This document shows positions 20,131 through 28,475 of a stretch of DNA of 64,000 nucleotides, piece by piece. A program made the position numbers and the translations under genes. Position 1 is the stretch's first letter; the number at the start of each line of letters is the position of its first letter. The DNA comes from Deltaproteobacteria bacterium (GTDB taxonomy: Bacteria; Myxococcota; B64-G9). The notes beneath the pieces were generated by a model. It worked only from the letters and a program-made list of their open reading frames with translations, was not told where the DNA came from and did no database searches. Location: contig JAFGRB010000033.1 of assembly GCA_016935365.1 (NCBI GenBank), positions 1 to 64,000 on the forward strand. Reading direction: 5' to 3'.

Positions 20131-21360
20131 ATGCGTGGAACGATCCTCGTCGCGCTCGTCCTGTGGGCGGTGGTCTCGGCAGTCGGCTGCCAGAAGGAGC
20201 CGGAGCTGGACGGCCGCAAGGTTACCGAGTGGATCTCCCTGCTCAGGCACCAGGACTGGGACATGCAGGAGAAGGCCGCGGACGCCCTGGTGCGCCTGGG
20301 GCCCGATGCCTTGCCCTATCTCAAGCGCACCCTGAAGACGGCCGGCCCGACCACCCGCCGCAGCGTGGTGGTCACGCTGGGCAAGATGGGGCCGGCTGCC
20401 AAGAGCGCGGTGCCCAACCTGCTCTCCCGGCTGGCCCGGGAGAAGGTGCCCATCATCCGGGTGGAGATCATCAAGGCGCTGGCCGCGATCGACCCGCGCG
20501 GCGCCGAGGTGGTGGCCGCGTTCGAGAAGCGCAAGCAGCGCGATGTGGAAGCGGACGTTCGGGCTGCGGCCGCCAGGGCCCTGGAGAGCCGCGAGGCGCC
20601 CCGGGCTCCGGCCGACAAGCCCGGCCCGGCGGCGCCCGGCGAGGCGCAGCCCGAGCGCTTCGAGCTCCGGGAGGCCGTGGCGGGCGTGGTCGGCAAGAAG
20701 GCGCCTGGCGTCAGCTTCGGGCTCATCGCCGAGGTGATCCGCGAGAAGCGCCGCGCAGCCCTGGTCTGGCCGGGTCTCAAGGCCGGTGAGATCCTCGACG
20801 ACGACGTGGTGGCCATGGTCTTCGAGCGCCGGCAGGACGGCTGGAAGATGCTGGCCGAGCACGGGCCCCTGCGGGGCGCGGACGCGGCCGGCAAGCTGGC
20901 CGAGGCGCTGGGCGGCGCGGACAAGCAGCGCGTCGTGCGCCCGTGCGGCGTGGCGCAGAACGAGCTGGCCGCCCACCTGGCGCGCTGGGGCGCGAGCTTC
21001 GCCCAGGCCCGCAAGGACAAGCAGGACGCTCGGGCCATGGAGGCCTACGAGCAGCTCAGCCGCGTCTTCGGGTACTCCCTGGTGGCGTTCGACGACGCGC
21101 TGGTCGAGATGCTGGCCCACGGGGCTTTCGACCGGCCGTGGCGGATCGACTGCGGGCAGGGGACGGACTGCCGGGCCGAGATCCAGGGCCCGGAAGGCGA
21201 GGCTGCCAAGCGGATCGCGATCCGGTTGCGGCCCTGCGGACAGGGTATGGTGATCGGCTCGCTGTCCCAGCAGCGCGCCGAGCCGGCCGCGGATGGGGGG
21301 CCGGCAGGGACCGAGAAGCCGGGCGCGGCCCGGGCATCGGACGGCGGTCAGGGGGGCTGA
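20131..21360 (+). CDS. HEAT-repeat lipoprotein
   Basis: A 409-aa lipoprotein (lipobox SAVGC). Residues 25-150 form HEAT-type repeats (AADALVRLGPDALPYLKRTL). After a Pro/Ala linker comes an unrecognised alpha/beta domain with a few Cys. The C-terminal 25 residues are low-complexity Gly/Ala. The ATG at 20131 has a GGAGGAGG Shine-Dalgarno; the upstream track start lacks one. HEAT lipoproteins of this size are frequent in Myxococcota, with unknown partners. The last 305 bases overlap an antisense ORF (21056-21733). Confidence 0.88.
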   Translation: MRGTILVALVLWAVVSAVGCQKEPELDGRKVTEWISLLRHQDWDMQEKAADALVRLGPDALPYLKRTLKTAGPTTRRSVVVTLGKMGPAAKSAVPNLLSRLAREKVPIIRVEIIKALAAIDPRGAEVVAAFEKRKQRDVEADVRAAAARALESREAPRAPADKPGPAAPGEAQPERFELREAVAGVVGKKAPGVSFGLIAEVIREKRRAALVWPGLKAGEILDDDVVAMVFERRQDGWKMLAEHGPLRGADAAGKLAEALGGADKQRVVRPCGVAQNELAAHLARWGASFAQARKDKQDARAMEAYEQLSRVFGYSLVAFDDALVEMLAHGAFDRPWRIDCGQGTDCRAEIQGPEGEAAKRIAIRLRPCGQGMVIGSLSQQRAEPAADGGPAGTEKPGAARASDGGQGG

Positions 21361-21733
21361 GCGCCAGCTTGAGCAGGCGCACGCCCTCGTGCCACCAGTC
21401 GATCCGGTCCTCCAGCAGCGCACACAGCGAGAGCGCATCTCCGGCCAGCAGCAGGGCTGCGCGCCGGTGAGGCCACAGGCGGACCGCGCTGCGGGCCGAG
21501 CGCAGCACCTCGTCCGGGGCCAGCGAGCCGGGCCAGCCCAGCTGCACCCGGAGAAGCAGCAGGTGCAGCACGGCGCGGTCCGGCCGTAGCTGACTCGCCC
21601 GGCGGAGCCTCGCGAGCTCGGTGGCCGGCGGCGGCGGCGGATCGCACAAGATCTGCGCCCAGCGAGCGCGCGCCCTGGGCGGAAGCCGATCGAGCAGCCA
21701 GCGGTCGCGGTATCCGAAAGAGCGGCAGAGCAT
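21056..21733 (-). CDS. Possible helical protein, antisense overlap with HEAT gene
   Basis: A 225-codon ORF. The part outside the overlap (about residues 1-125) has Leu/Ala-rich helix patterns such as RAVLHLLLLRVQLGW and RRAALLLAGDALSLCALLEDR, and fills the space up to the next gene on the minus strand. The C-terminal 100 residues lie antisense to the HEAT lipoprotein and are Pro/Arg/Ser-rich. They look like a shadow, so the true product may be shorter through a frameshift or a different stop. High third-position GC supports coding in the first part. Weak as a gene; the fold resembles TPR-like helices at most. Confidence 0.45.
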   Translation of the reverse strand: MLCRSFGYRDRWLLDRLPPRARARWAQILCDPPPPPATELARLRRASQLRPDRAVLHLLLLRVQLGWPGSLAPDEVLRSARSAVRLWPHRRAALLLAGDALSLCALLEDRIDWWHEGVRLLKLALSPPDRRPMPGPRPASRSLPAPHPRPARRAAGTASRSPYPVRRAATGSRSAWQPRLPGPGSRPGSPSPARSRSATAGRKPRGPASRPARRRTPPGSTRRRG

Positions 21734-21820
21734 GATCCCAGCCTAGCAGGCAGCCCTGACATGCGGCCGGCCGGCACGCGCCGGCACGCCGGCATGCGGA
21801 TTTGCGCTTCGCGACCGGGG

Positions 21821-21829
21821 TGATAGAAT
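21821..21829 (+). promoter_or_regulatory. Extended -10 (TGATAGAAT) of the DUF362 gene
   Basis: TGA-TAGAAT ends 11 bases before the ATG at 21841, so the 5' leader would be only about five bases. There is no SD before the ATG, which fits a near-leaderless mRNA. Confidence 0.45.
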
Positions 21830-21840
21830 CGAGCCCGGAC

Positions 21841-22959
21841 ATGCGCTGGTCCCGGAGGAGCTTCATCCAGAGCGCGCTCTCGGCAGCCGCCTTGGCGCTC
21901 TGGCCCCGAGGGCTTCGCGCCCAGCCGGCCGGCCGGTCGCGCGTGGTCGTGGTGCGCGACGGGCGGGCCTGGACGGGCCGGGGCTGGACGGACACCGATC
22001 TGGACGCCGGGCGGGTGGAGGCGATGATCGCCCGGGCGCTCCGCGAGCTGGTCGGGCTCGACGACGAGATCGAGGCGCTGCGGATCCTGCTGCCCGATCT
22101 GGTCGATGCGCGGGTGGCGATCAAGGTCAACTGCGTCAACCGCGCCCTGCCCACCCATCCCCGCTTCACGGACGCCCTGGCCGCGCTCATCACCCGGGCC
22201 GGCGCGCAGGCCTCGCAGCTCCTCGTCTACGACCGCAGCGATCACGAGCTCGCGCGTTGCGGCTACGCCCTCGGCCAGGGGGAGCGGATGCGGGTCGTGG
22301 GCTGCGATCACGCGGGCTATGGCTACGAGCAGGAGATCGCGCTCGGCGAGGCGGCGCTCCGGCTGGGGCGCATCGCGACCGAGGCGGATCACCTGCTGAG
22401 CGCCCCGGTGCTCAAGCAGCACGAGATGGCCGGCGTGACCCTGTCGCTCAAGAACCACTTCGGCTCCATCGATCACCCCGAGCTGCTGCACGGCCGGGAC
22501 CGGCAGTGCTCGCCGGGGATCGCGGAGCTCAACGCCTGCGAGGCGCTGCGCTCCAGGAGCCGTCTGGCCCTCGTCGACGCCCTGTTCGGCTCCTTCGCCT
22601 CGGGCCTGGCCGGAGAGCCGGACTTCGCGCCCATGGCCGTGATCGCCTCTGTGGACCCGGTGGCCGCGGACGCGGTCGGCCAGGCGCTGATCAACGCGCG
22701 CAGAGAAGAGCAGGGCCTGGGCCCCGTGGACGCCGTGCACCTGCGCGATGCCCAGGCGGCCGGGCTCGGTTGCTGCGATCTGGAGCGCATCGAGCGGATC
22801 GAGATCGAGCTCGCGCCCGTGGAGGAGCAGCGCGGTGAGACGGGCTGCGGGCCGACCGGCCGGCCGGGCGCTGCCGGGCTCGTCGCCCTGCTCGCTCCGG
22901 CCGCGCTCCGGGCGCGCAGATCGAGAAAATCCTTTGGAATCCGAAGCCGGTTGGAATAG
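21841..22959 (+). CDS. Tat-exported DUF362 family protein
   Basis: A 372-aa protein. The first 30 residues are a twin-arginine signal (SRRSFIQSALSAAALAL). The mature part matches DUF362: VAIKVNCVNRALPTHP, LLVYDRSDHEL, PVLKQHEMAGVTLSLKNHFG, and ASVDPVAADAVGQALI. Many DUF362 proteins carry or accompany an Fe-S domain; this one does not, though a few Cys are present (CVN, QCSP, GCCD). The substrate is unknown. The ATG at 21841 is preferred because it puts RR at the expected distance. It is followed 36 bases later by the PilZ-Hsp70 gene on the same strand. Confidence 0.88.
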   Translation: MRWSRRSFIQSALSAAALALWPRGLRAQPAGRSRVVVVRDGRAWTGRGWTDTDLDAGRVEAMIARALRELVGLDDEIEALRILLPDLVDARVAIKVNCVNRALPTHPRFTDALAALITRAGAQASQLLVYDRSDHELARCGYALGQGERMRVVGCDHAGYGYEQEIALGEAALRLGRIATEADHLLSAPVLKQHEMAGVTLSLKNHFGSIDHPELLHGRDRQCSPGIAELNACEALRSRSRLALVDALFGSFASGLAGEPDFAPMAVIASVDPVAADAVGQALINARREEQGLGPVDAVHLRDAQAAGLGCCDLERIERIEIELAPVEEQRGETGCGPTGRPGAAGLVALLAPAALRARRSRKSFGIRSRLE

Positions 22960-22995
22960 ACTGCCCAGCCGATTGTCCGATTCTGGAGACGGGTC

Positions 22996-25419
22996 TTGCC
23001 CAAGGGAAAGGACACACCCTTCGGTCGAGTCACGGTCGAGAAGGATCGCTTCGTCGTCCAGACCCAGTTCGCGACGCCTCCGGCCTTCGTCGAGGGCTAC
23101 CGGACCGCGGTCGACGACAAGGGCATCCTCCTGCCGGACACGGGCGAGGTGGCGCCCGGGGCCCAGCTGGTCCTGGACATGCGCATCGCCGGGGGCCAGA
23201 GCGTCTTTCTGGCCACGGGCGAGGTCCGCAGCCCGCCCGATCTCCCCCCGCAGACCATCTACCTCCAGTTCAAGTCCATGGACGCCGCGAGCCAGCAGCT
23301 CCACAAGCAGATCCTGCTCGCCAGGGCCCAGGCGGCGAAGCCCAAGGCGCGGCCGGCGCCGGCTGCGGCTTCAGGCGCGCCAGCGGCCGCCGGCGGAACG
23401 GCCGAGAAGGCGAGCAGCGTCGGCCGGATGAAGCCGGGTGCTGCCGGGGCGCGCTCGACGGGCGACTCGGCCACCTCCCACCACGCCGTGATGTCCGAGC
23501 GGGCGCAGCGCGCCCTGAGCGACAGGCGCTACCTCGGGGCGCTGGCCGAGAGCATCAAGCGGATGGTGCTGGTCGAGGAGAGCGGCGGGGCCACGCCAGC
23601 CGGGCCGCTGCCCTCCCAGGTCGAGGGGCCGATCGTGGGCATCGACCTGGGCACGACCAACTCCTGCTGCGCCATGGTCAAGGAGGGCAGCCAGAACCCC
23701 TTCGTCATCCCCTCCCGCCGCGGGCACAACACCATCCCGTCGGTGGTGGCCCTCGATCCGATGGGCGAGGTGCTGGTGGGCAGCGCGGCCAAGGCCCAGA
23801 TGGAGATCAACCCGGCGCGGACCATCTACGGGAGCAAGCGCCTGGTGGGCAGACCCTTCGACTCGCCGGTCGTCAGCCAGGTGCGCGATCGCTTCCACTA
23901 CGAGATCGTGGCGGGCGCGAGCGGGGAGGCGGCGGTCCGGATCGACAAGCGCCTGCTGAGCCTGGAGGAGGTGGCTTCCTACATCCTGATGGACATCCGC
24001 AACACGGCCCAGGAGTACCTCGGCAAGCTCGTCGAGCGGGCGGTCATCACCGTGCCGGCCTACTACAACGAGAACCAGCGCAGCGCCGTGCGCAAGGCGG
24101 GCGAGCTGGCCGGCCTGTGGGTGGAGCGGATCGTCAACGAGCCCACCGCCGCGGCCCTGTCCTACGGCTACAAGCGCAAGGCCGATAGCCAGCGCTTGCT
24201 GGTCTACGATCTCGGCGGGGGGACCTTCGACGCCTCGGTGCTCGATCTCCACGGCGAGGTCTACGAGGTCCTGTCGACGGGCGGCGATACCTTCCTGGGC
24301 GGCGTCGACTTCGACACCCAGCTCATGGATCACGTGCTGATCGAGTTCCAGCTCGACCTCGGCCGGCTGCCCGAGATGGAGCGGGTCGCCTTCCTGCGGG
24401 TGCTCCAGGCGGCCGAGTTCGCCAAGCGCACGCTCAGCAGCAAGAACGAGGTGGAGATCCGCCTGCCCTTCATCGGGCGGGTCGACGGCAGCCCGGTCAA
24501 CCTCGAGGTGAAGGTCACCCGCCAGACGATGGAGGAGCTCGTCCGCCCGCTGGTCCAACGCACCCTGGACGTCTGCGATGCGGTGCTCGCGGAGCGGAGC
24601 ATGAAGCCGGCCGACATCGACGACATCCTGCTGGTGGGCGGCCAGACGCGCATGCCGCTCGTGCGGCAGATGATCCAGGAGCACTTCGGCAAGGAGCCGC
24701 TCAAGGGCGTGCACCCGGACGAGTCGGTGGCCACGGGCGCGGCCTTGCTGGCCAAGTCGGTCGACGAGCCGGGCAATCTGAAGCTGGTCGACGTGCTGCC
24801 GATCTCGATCGGGGTGGGCGTGCCCGGCGGGACGCTCAGGCGGCTCATCTCGGCCGGGACCACCCTGCCGGCCTCGCGGACGTACGGCTTCTATACGTAC
24901 TTCAACGGCCAGACCGAGATGTACCTGCCCGTCTACCAGGGCGACTCCACCCAGGTGGATCAGAACGAGTCGCTCGGCGTGGTCGAGCTGGAGGGCATCC
25001 CTCCCGGTCCGGCCGGATCGAAGATGATCGAGATCACCCTCAGCCTCAACGCCGAGGGCCTGCTGGCGGTGGCGGCCAAGGAGCGCGGGGGGGCGCAGCT
25101 GGCGGATGTCTCCCTGCGCACCTACGCGCGGATTCCAGGCGCCGCTGCGGCGGCCTCGCAGGCCGCCGCCCAGCCCGCCCCGCAAGCCGCGCCCCGGCCC
25201 GCGGCGCAGCCCGCGGCGCAGGCTGCGGCACCGTCGGCGTTCTCCGCGGCGCCGGCGGCCGCGGGCGACGACACGCTACCGCGCCAGACGGCCACCTTGC
25301 CCCAGACCGTCCGGCGAAGGCGGCAGCCAGCCGCGCCGGGGCCGCGCGCCGCGCGCCGGCAGGAGTCGCCGCGGAGGGGATTATGGGCCTTCCTGAAGAG
25401 GCTCTTCGGCCGCAGATGA
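22996..25419 (+). CDS. Hsp70/DnaK-like chaperone with N-terminal PilZ-like domain
   Basis: An 807-aa fusion. Residues about 8-110 resemble the myxococcal-type PilZ-like domain (FVEGYRTAVDDKGILLPDTG), without the canonical RxxxR c-di-GMP motif. After an Ala/Pro linker, residues about 212-720 are an Hsp70 ATPase and substrate domain: IDLGTTNSCCAMV, VPAYYNENQR, NEPTAAALSYGY, DLGGGTFDASVLDL, VGGQTRMPLV. The C-terminus is Ala/Pro-rich and ends in a basic amphipathic tail (WAFLKRLFGRR) that could touch the membrane. The start is TTG at 22996 after GGAG. The stop overlaps the next gene's start (ATGA), so the C45 hydrolase is probably coupled. No DnaJ or GrpE is nearby. It is not the housekeeping DnaK. 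Confidence 0.93.
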   Translation: MPKGKDTPFGRVTVEKDRFVVQTQFATPPAFVEGYRTAVDDKGILLPDTGEVAPGAQLVLDMRIAGGQSVFLATGEVRSPPDLPPQTIYLQFKSMDAASQQLHKQILLARAQAAKPKARPAPAAASGAPAAAGGTAEKASSVGRMKPGAAGARSTGDSATSHHAVMSERAQRALSDRRYLGALAESIKRMVLVEESGGATPAGPLPSQVEGPIVGIDLGTTNSCCAMVKEGSQNPFVIPSRRGHNTIPSVVALDPMGEVLVGSAAKAQMEINPARTIYGSKRLVGRPFDSPVVSQVRDRFHYEIVAGASGEAAVRIDKRLLSLEEVASYILMDIRNTAQEYLGKLVERAVITVPAYYNENQRSAVRKAGELAGLWVERIVNEPTAAALSYGYKRKADSQRLLVYDLGGGTFDASVLDLHGEVYEVLSTGGDTFLGGVDFDTQLMDHVLIEFQLDLGRLPEMERVAFLRVLQAAEFAKRTLSSKNEVEIRLPFIGRVDGSPVNLEVKVTRQTMEELVRPLVQRTLDVCDAVLAERSMKPADIDDILLVGGQTRMPLVRQMIQEHFGKEPLKGVHPDESVATGAALLAKSVDEPGNLKLVDVLPISIGVGVPGGTLRRLISAGTTLPASRTYGFYTYFNGQTEMYLPVYQGDSTQVDQNESLGVVELEGIPPGPAGSKMIEITLSLNAEGLLAVAAKERGGAQLADVSLRTYARIPGAAAAASQAAAQPAPQAAPRPAAQPAAQAAAPSAFSAAPAAAGDDTLPRQTATLPQTVRRRRQPAAPGPRAARRQESPRRGLWAFLKRLFGRR

Positions 25420-26564
25420 GACGCGCGCTGCAATCGGCGGGCTTCGCGCGCGCGCTGGGGATCGGGGCTGCCCTGCTGGCGCTCGGGTGCGCGGGCTGCG
25501 CGCTGGCGGCGCCGGCCTATCGGCCGGCCCGCGTACCGCACGGCGAGCTCGCACTGGGCGGCGGGGTGTGGGTGCTGCGGCTCGACGGGACACCGGCCCA
25601 GCGCGGCGAGGCGGCCGGCAAGCTCGTGGGAGAGCAGATCCGCCACATCCTGCCGCGCTACCTGCGTGCGGCCACGGGTGCGAAGCGGCTGGAGGAGAAG
25701 CAGCGCGAGGCGATCGAGGCGCTGGCGGCCGGGCTGCCCGCCGCGCACGCGGCGCAGCTTCGCGCCATGGCGCGATCGGCCGGGGTTCCGTACGAGCAGC
25801 TGCTGGTCGCCAACCTGGCCACCGAGGCCAGCGCGGGGCTGCACTGCTCCTGCGCGCTGGTCCGCGGTCGGGCCAGCTCGGACGGCAAGGTGAGGCTGGC
25901 GCGCAACCTGGACTGGTACGCGGGCGACGTGCTCGGCGGCAGCGGCCTGGTCGTGATCGAGTCGACCCGCGATGGCGCCCGCGCCTTCGCCAGCCTGACC
26001 TGGCCCGGGCTGGTGGGCGTGGTGACCGGCATGAACGACGCGGGTCTGGCCGCGGCCGACCTGATGGTCATGCGCGGAGAGATCCGGCCCGGGGGCCTGC
26101 CGGTGCTCTTCGCCGTGCGCTCGATGCTGGAGCGCTGCGGCTCGGTCTCCGAGGCGCTCGATTTCCTGCGCGCAGCCCGCCGCAGCATGCCGCAGAACTA
26201 CGCGCTGGCCGATCCGTCCGGCGGGGCGGTGGTCGAGACCGGGGTCGAGCGCTTCCGGGTGCGGCCGGGCTCGGGGGATCTGGCCGTCATCACCAACTTC
26301 TACGACGAGGATCGCAAAGGCCGCAGCGACGGGCGCTACGCCAGGATGATCGCCGCGATCGAGGGCCCGCAGGACGCGGACGGCCTCGAGCGGGTGCTGG
26401 CCAGGGTGGCGCTCGGCGAGATGAACGTCCAGGCCGCGGTGCTGGTGCCGGCCGATCGGGTCGTGCACCTCTCGACCGGCAAGCCCCCGGCGGCCAGGGG
26501 ACCCTGGGTCCGTCTCGACCTCGAGGCCTGGCTGCGCAGCACGCCACCATCTCCGTCGCCGTAG
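25416..26564 (+). CDS. C45/AAT-family NTN-hydrolase lipoprotein
   Basis: A 382-aa protein with a signal ending LLALGCAGCA, giving a likely lipid-anchored Cys. It matches the acyl-CoA:6-aminopenicillanic-acid acyltransferase / C45 peptidase family: QRGEAAGKLVGEQIR at the N-terminus, then GLHCSCALVRG, whose Cys is the probable self-processing nucleophile, and DGKVRLARNLDWY, a hallmark of the family. GVVTGMNDAGLAAADLM fits too. Members cleave or transfer acyl groups on amide bonds, with varied substrates. The ATG overlaps the TGA of the Hsp70 gene (ATGA), so coupling is expected. The product would be a periplasmic or outer-membrane lipoprotein, unlike its cytoplasmic partner. Confidence 0.88.
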   Translation: MRRALQSAGFARALGIGAALLALGCAGCALAAPAYRPARVPHGELALGGGVWVLRLDGTPAQRGEAAGKLVGEQIRHILPRYLRAATGAKRLEEKQREAIEALAAGLPAAHAAQLRAMARSAGVPYEQLLVANLATEASAGLHCSCALVRGRASSDGKVRLARNLDWYAGDVLGGSGLVVIESTRDGARAFASLTWPGLVGVVTGMNDAGLAAADLMVMRGEIRPGGLPVLFAVRSMLERCGSVSEALDFLRAARRSMPQNYALADPSGGAVVETGVERFRVRPGSGDLAVITNFYDEDRKGRSDGRYARMIAAIEGPQDADGLERVLARVALGEMNVQAAVLVPADRVVHLSTGKPPAARGPWVRLDLEAWLRSTPPSPSP

Positions 26565-26707
26565 CCGTCGCAGGCTTTTCCCCTCTCCTCGCTCGGAGAG
26601 GCGTCCGCGTTGCTGCAACGCCGAGCACCCCCGCTCGGCTGCGCGCAACGCTCTGTTCTCACCGTAGCCGTCGCCGGCTTTTCCCCCGCTCCTCGTCCGG
26701 AGACCCG
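26559..26707 (+). repeat. Two imperfect 47-48-bp direct repeats between convergent genes
   Basis: Copy 1 (26559-26605) and copy 2 (26660-26707) both begin CCGTAGCCGTCGC and continue GGCTTTTCCCC. They differ at a few positions plus one indel and end in a hairpin-like CTCC...GGAG and GTC. Copy 1 overlaps the stop of the C45 gene. Confidence 0.7.
26582..26639. terminator. Cluster of three hairpins in the convergent intergenic region
   Basis: Three back-to-back inverted repeats lie between the C45 gene (+) and the sigma-54 activator (-): CCTCTCC-6-GGAGAGG (26582-26601), GCGTTG-3-CAACGC (26607-26621) and CCGAGC-6-GCTCGG (26621-26638). None is followed by a T-run, so a bidirectional transcription barrier is only inferred. 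Confidence 0.45.
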
Positions 26708-26728
26708 TCAGCGCCTCGCCTCCACGCC

Positions 26729-28144
26729 CTACCGGTAGTCCTCCTTGCTCAACCCGTAGCGCTTCATCTTGTCATACAGCGCCCGCGGCGTGATGCCCGC
26801 CCGGTCGGCGGTCCGCCCGACCCGCCCGTCGCAGCGGCGCAGCAGCTCCTCCAGATAGGCCTTCTCGAAGCGCTCGAGCACGAGCTGCCTGGCCTCCTGC
26901 AGGGGCAGGTCCAGCCAGGCGGAGGCCTGCTCCCGCGGGCCGGGCGCCTCGAGGGCGGCCAGCCGGGCGGCGTCCACCCCGGAGATGGATCGCGGCAGGT
27001 CGTGCAGCTCGATCCGATCGCCCTGGCACAGCAGCATGGCCCGCTCCATCACGTTGATCAGCTCCCGCACGTTGCCGGGCCAGCTGTATCCCCGGAGCGC
27101 CTCGAGCGCCTCGGGCCGGATGGACGTGACCTCGCGGCCGATGCGCGGGCGGAGGTAGTCGATGTAGCTCTTGACCAGCTCGGGGATGTCCTCGCGGCGC
27201 TCCCGCAGCGGCGGGATGGTCAGGGCGACGACGCTGAGGCGGTAGTAGAGGTCGCGGCGGAAGGTCTTGGCCTCCACCATGGTCTCGAGGTCGCGGTTGG
27301 TGGCCGCCATGACCCGGACGTCCACCTGAAAGGAGCGCTCGCCGCCGACGCGCTGGATGGTGTGGTCCTGCAGGACGCGGAGCAGCAGGACCTGGAGCCG
27401 GTGCGGCATCTCCCCGATCTCGTCGAGGAAGACGCTGCCCCGGTGGGCCAGCTCGAACGAGCCGCGCCGCGATCGGGTGGCGCCGGTGAAGGAGCCCTCC
27501 TCGTGGCCGAAGAGCTCGCTCTCCAGGAGCGACTCGGGCAGGGCCCCGCAGTTGACCGCGATGAAGGGGCCGTCGCTCCGGGGCCCCTCGTTGTGGATGG
27601 CCCGCGCCAGCCGCTCCTTGCCCACGCCCGTCTCGCCCTGGATGAGCAGCGAGGCCCCGCTGCTCACGACCCGGGAGACCATGTCCATGAAGGACTGCAT
27701 GGCCGGGCTCAGGGAGACGAAGTCGTTCAGCCGGGGCCGGGCCAGGGGGTGGCCCATCTCGATCTGCTGCCTGGAGATCTCCCGGCGCTTGTCCAGGATG
27801 GTCTGAAGGACGCTCGCGATCTGGGCGCCGTTCAGGCCGGCGTAGAGCACGGCCTCGCAGCCGGCGGCCAGCAGCTCGGCCCGCTCGGCCGGGTCGTCGT
27901 GCTCGCTGAGCAGCACCAGGCTGGGCGCGTCCGGGATCTGCTGGAAGGTCTCGATCATGGCCTCCTTGCCCTGGAGGAGCCGGCGGTCGAGCACCGCCAG
28001 ATCGCAGATCTCCCTGGCCGCGCGCGTGAGCAGATCGCCCGAGGGCTCGGCCAGGCTCACGATCACATCCGGGCGGTCCAGGGCTCTCTTGATCCGCGCC
28101 TGGAGGGTCTTGCGCCTCAGGGCCAGCAGGACTCGAAAGATCAT
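26729..28144 (-). CDS. NtrC-family sigma-54 activator with degenerate receiver
   Basis: A 471-aa protein. The N-terminal 125 residues have receiver-like size and strands (CDLAVLDRR, APSLVLLSE) but lack the acidic pair and the conserved Lys, so phosphorylation is doubtful. The AAA+ core (about 140-375) has Walker A GETGVGKE near 168, the sigma-54 contact loop GSFTGA (Ser for the usual Ala) near 215, Walker B VFLDEIGEM, and the Arg-finger region. A Fis-type HTH closes the protein (RTADRAGITPRALYDKMKR). It should activate a sigma-54 promoter by ATP hydrolysis. The best candidate is the divergent promoter at 28277, about 130 bases from its start, with a 21-bp inverted repeat between them. Confidence 0.95.
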   Translation of the reverse strand: MIFRVLLALRRKTLQARIKRALDRPDVIVSLAEPSGDLLTRAAREICDLAVLDRRLLQGKEAMIETFQQIPDAPSLVLLSEHDDPAERAELLAAGCEAVLYAGLNGAQIASVLQTILDKRREISRQQIEMGHPLARPRLNDFVSLSPAMQSFMDMVSRVVSSGASLLIQGETGVGKERLARAIHNEGPRSDGPFIAVNCGALPESLLESELFGHEEGSFTGATRSRRGSFELAHRGSVFLDEIGEMPHRLQVLLLRVLQDHTIQRVGGERSFQVDVRVMAATNRDLETMVEAKTFRRDLYYRLSVVALTIPPLRERREDIPELVKSYIDYLRPRIGREVTSIRPEALEALRGYSWPGNVRELINVMERAMLLCQGDRIELHDLPRSISGVDAARLAALEAPGPREQASAWLDLPLQEARQLVLERFEKAYLEELLRRCDGRVGRTADRAGITPRALYDKMKRYGLSKEDYR

Positions 28145-28156
28145 CGGTTGCGAGCC

Positions 28157-28177
28157 TCCGAAAACGACTTTTTCGGA
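28157..28177. promoter_or_regulatory. Perfect 8-bp inverted repeat, likely activator binding site
   Basis: TCCGAAAA-CGACT-TTTTCGGA is a perfect inverted repeat with a 5-base spacer. It sits 12 bases upstream of the activator's start and about 100 bases upstream of the sigma-54-like promoter, the usual place for an enhancer site. It could also be an autoregulatory operator for the activator. Confidence 0.6.
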
Positions 28178-28244
28178 ATATAGCTTCCCAAAAAAAATGA
28201 ATCAACACTTCCGATTTTTACGAGGCGAGCCGGCGGTCCACTTC

Positions 28245-28256
28245 GATTCCGGAATC
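28245..28256. promoter_or_regulatory. 12-bp perfect palindrome upstream of the sigma-54 promoter
   Basis: GATTCCGGAATC is fully self-complementary and lies about 20 bases upstream of the -24 element. It may bind a second regulator or be a remote half of the activator site. Confidence 0.35.
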
Positions 28257-28276
28257 TTGGCCGGGGTCGGATCGGC

Positions 28277-28291
28277 TGGCACGGCGATTGT
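28277..28291 (+). promoter_or_regulatory. Sigma-54-type promoter (-24/-12)
   Basis: TGGCACG-GCGA-TTGT matches the sigma-54 consensus TGGCACG-N4-TTGC at every position but the last base (GT for GC at -12). Transcription would begin near 28303, ahead of the small charged-protein gene at 28326. The divergent neighbour is a sigma-54 activator. Confidence 0.7.
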
Positions 28292-28325
28292 CTCTGGGGG
28301 GGCGTCAACCTTTTCGGAGGCCGGC

Positions 28326-28463
28326 ATGGCAAAGGCGAAGAAGGACAAGAAGAAGAAAGCCAAGGGCAAGAAAGAGGAGGAGAAGAAGGAAGAAGGGGAT
28401 GACGAGGGGAAATCCGAGCAGGTCAGGAAGACAGGTCTACAGAGTTCGCTACCCAAACGCTAG
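28326..28463 (+). CDS. 45-aa Lys/Glu-rich peptide, first gene of the sigma-54 operon
   Basis: A 45-aa ORF missed as a separate line in the track. Its first 20 residues are almost all Lys/Ala (AKAKKDKKKKAKGKK), then it turns acidic (EEEKKEEGDDEG). A GGAGG sits five bases upstream of its ATG, the best evidence that it is translated. It starts about 23 bases after the predicted sigma-54 transcription start. The composition suggests a nucleic-acid- or polyanion-binding peptide; this is inference only. The next gene follows after 12 bases. Confidence 0.7.
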   Translation: MAKAKKDKKKKAKGKKEEEKKEEGDDEGKSEQVRKTGLQSSLPKR

Positions 28464-28475
28464 AGGAGACAAGTC

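Noticed and set aside
20035-23304. 1089-aa minus-strand ORF across the HEAT, DUF362 and Hsp70 genes
   Set aside because: Spans several well-supported plus-strand genes and has no recognisable domain.
25487-28183. 898-aa plus-strand ORF over the C45 gene and the sigma-54 activator
   Set aside because: Frame shadow of two real genes on opposite strands.
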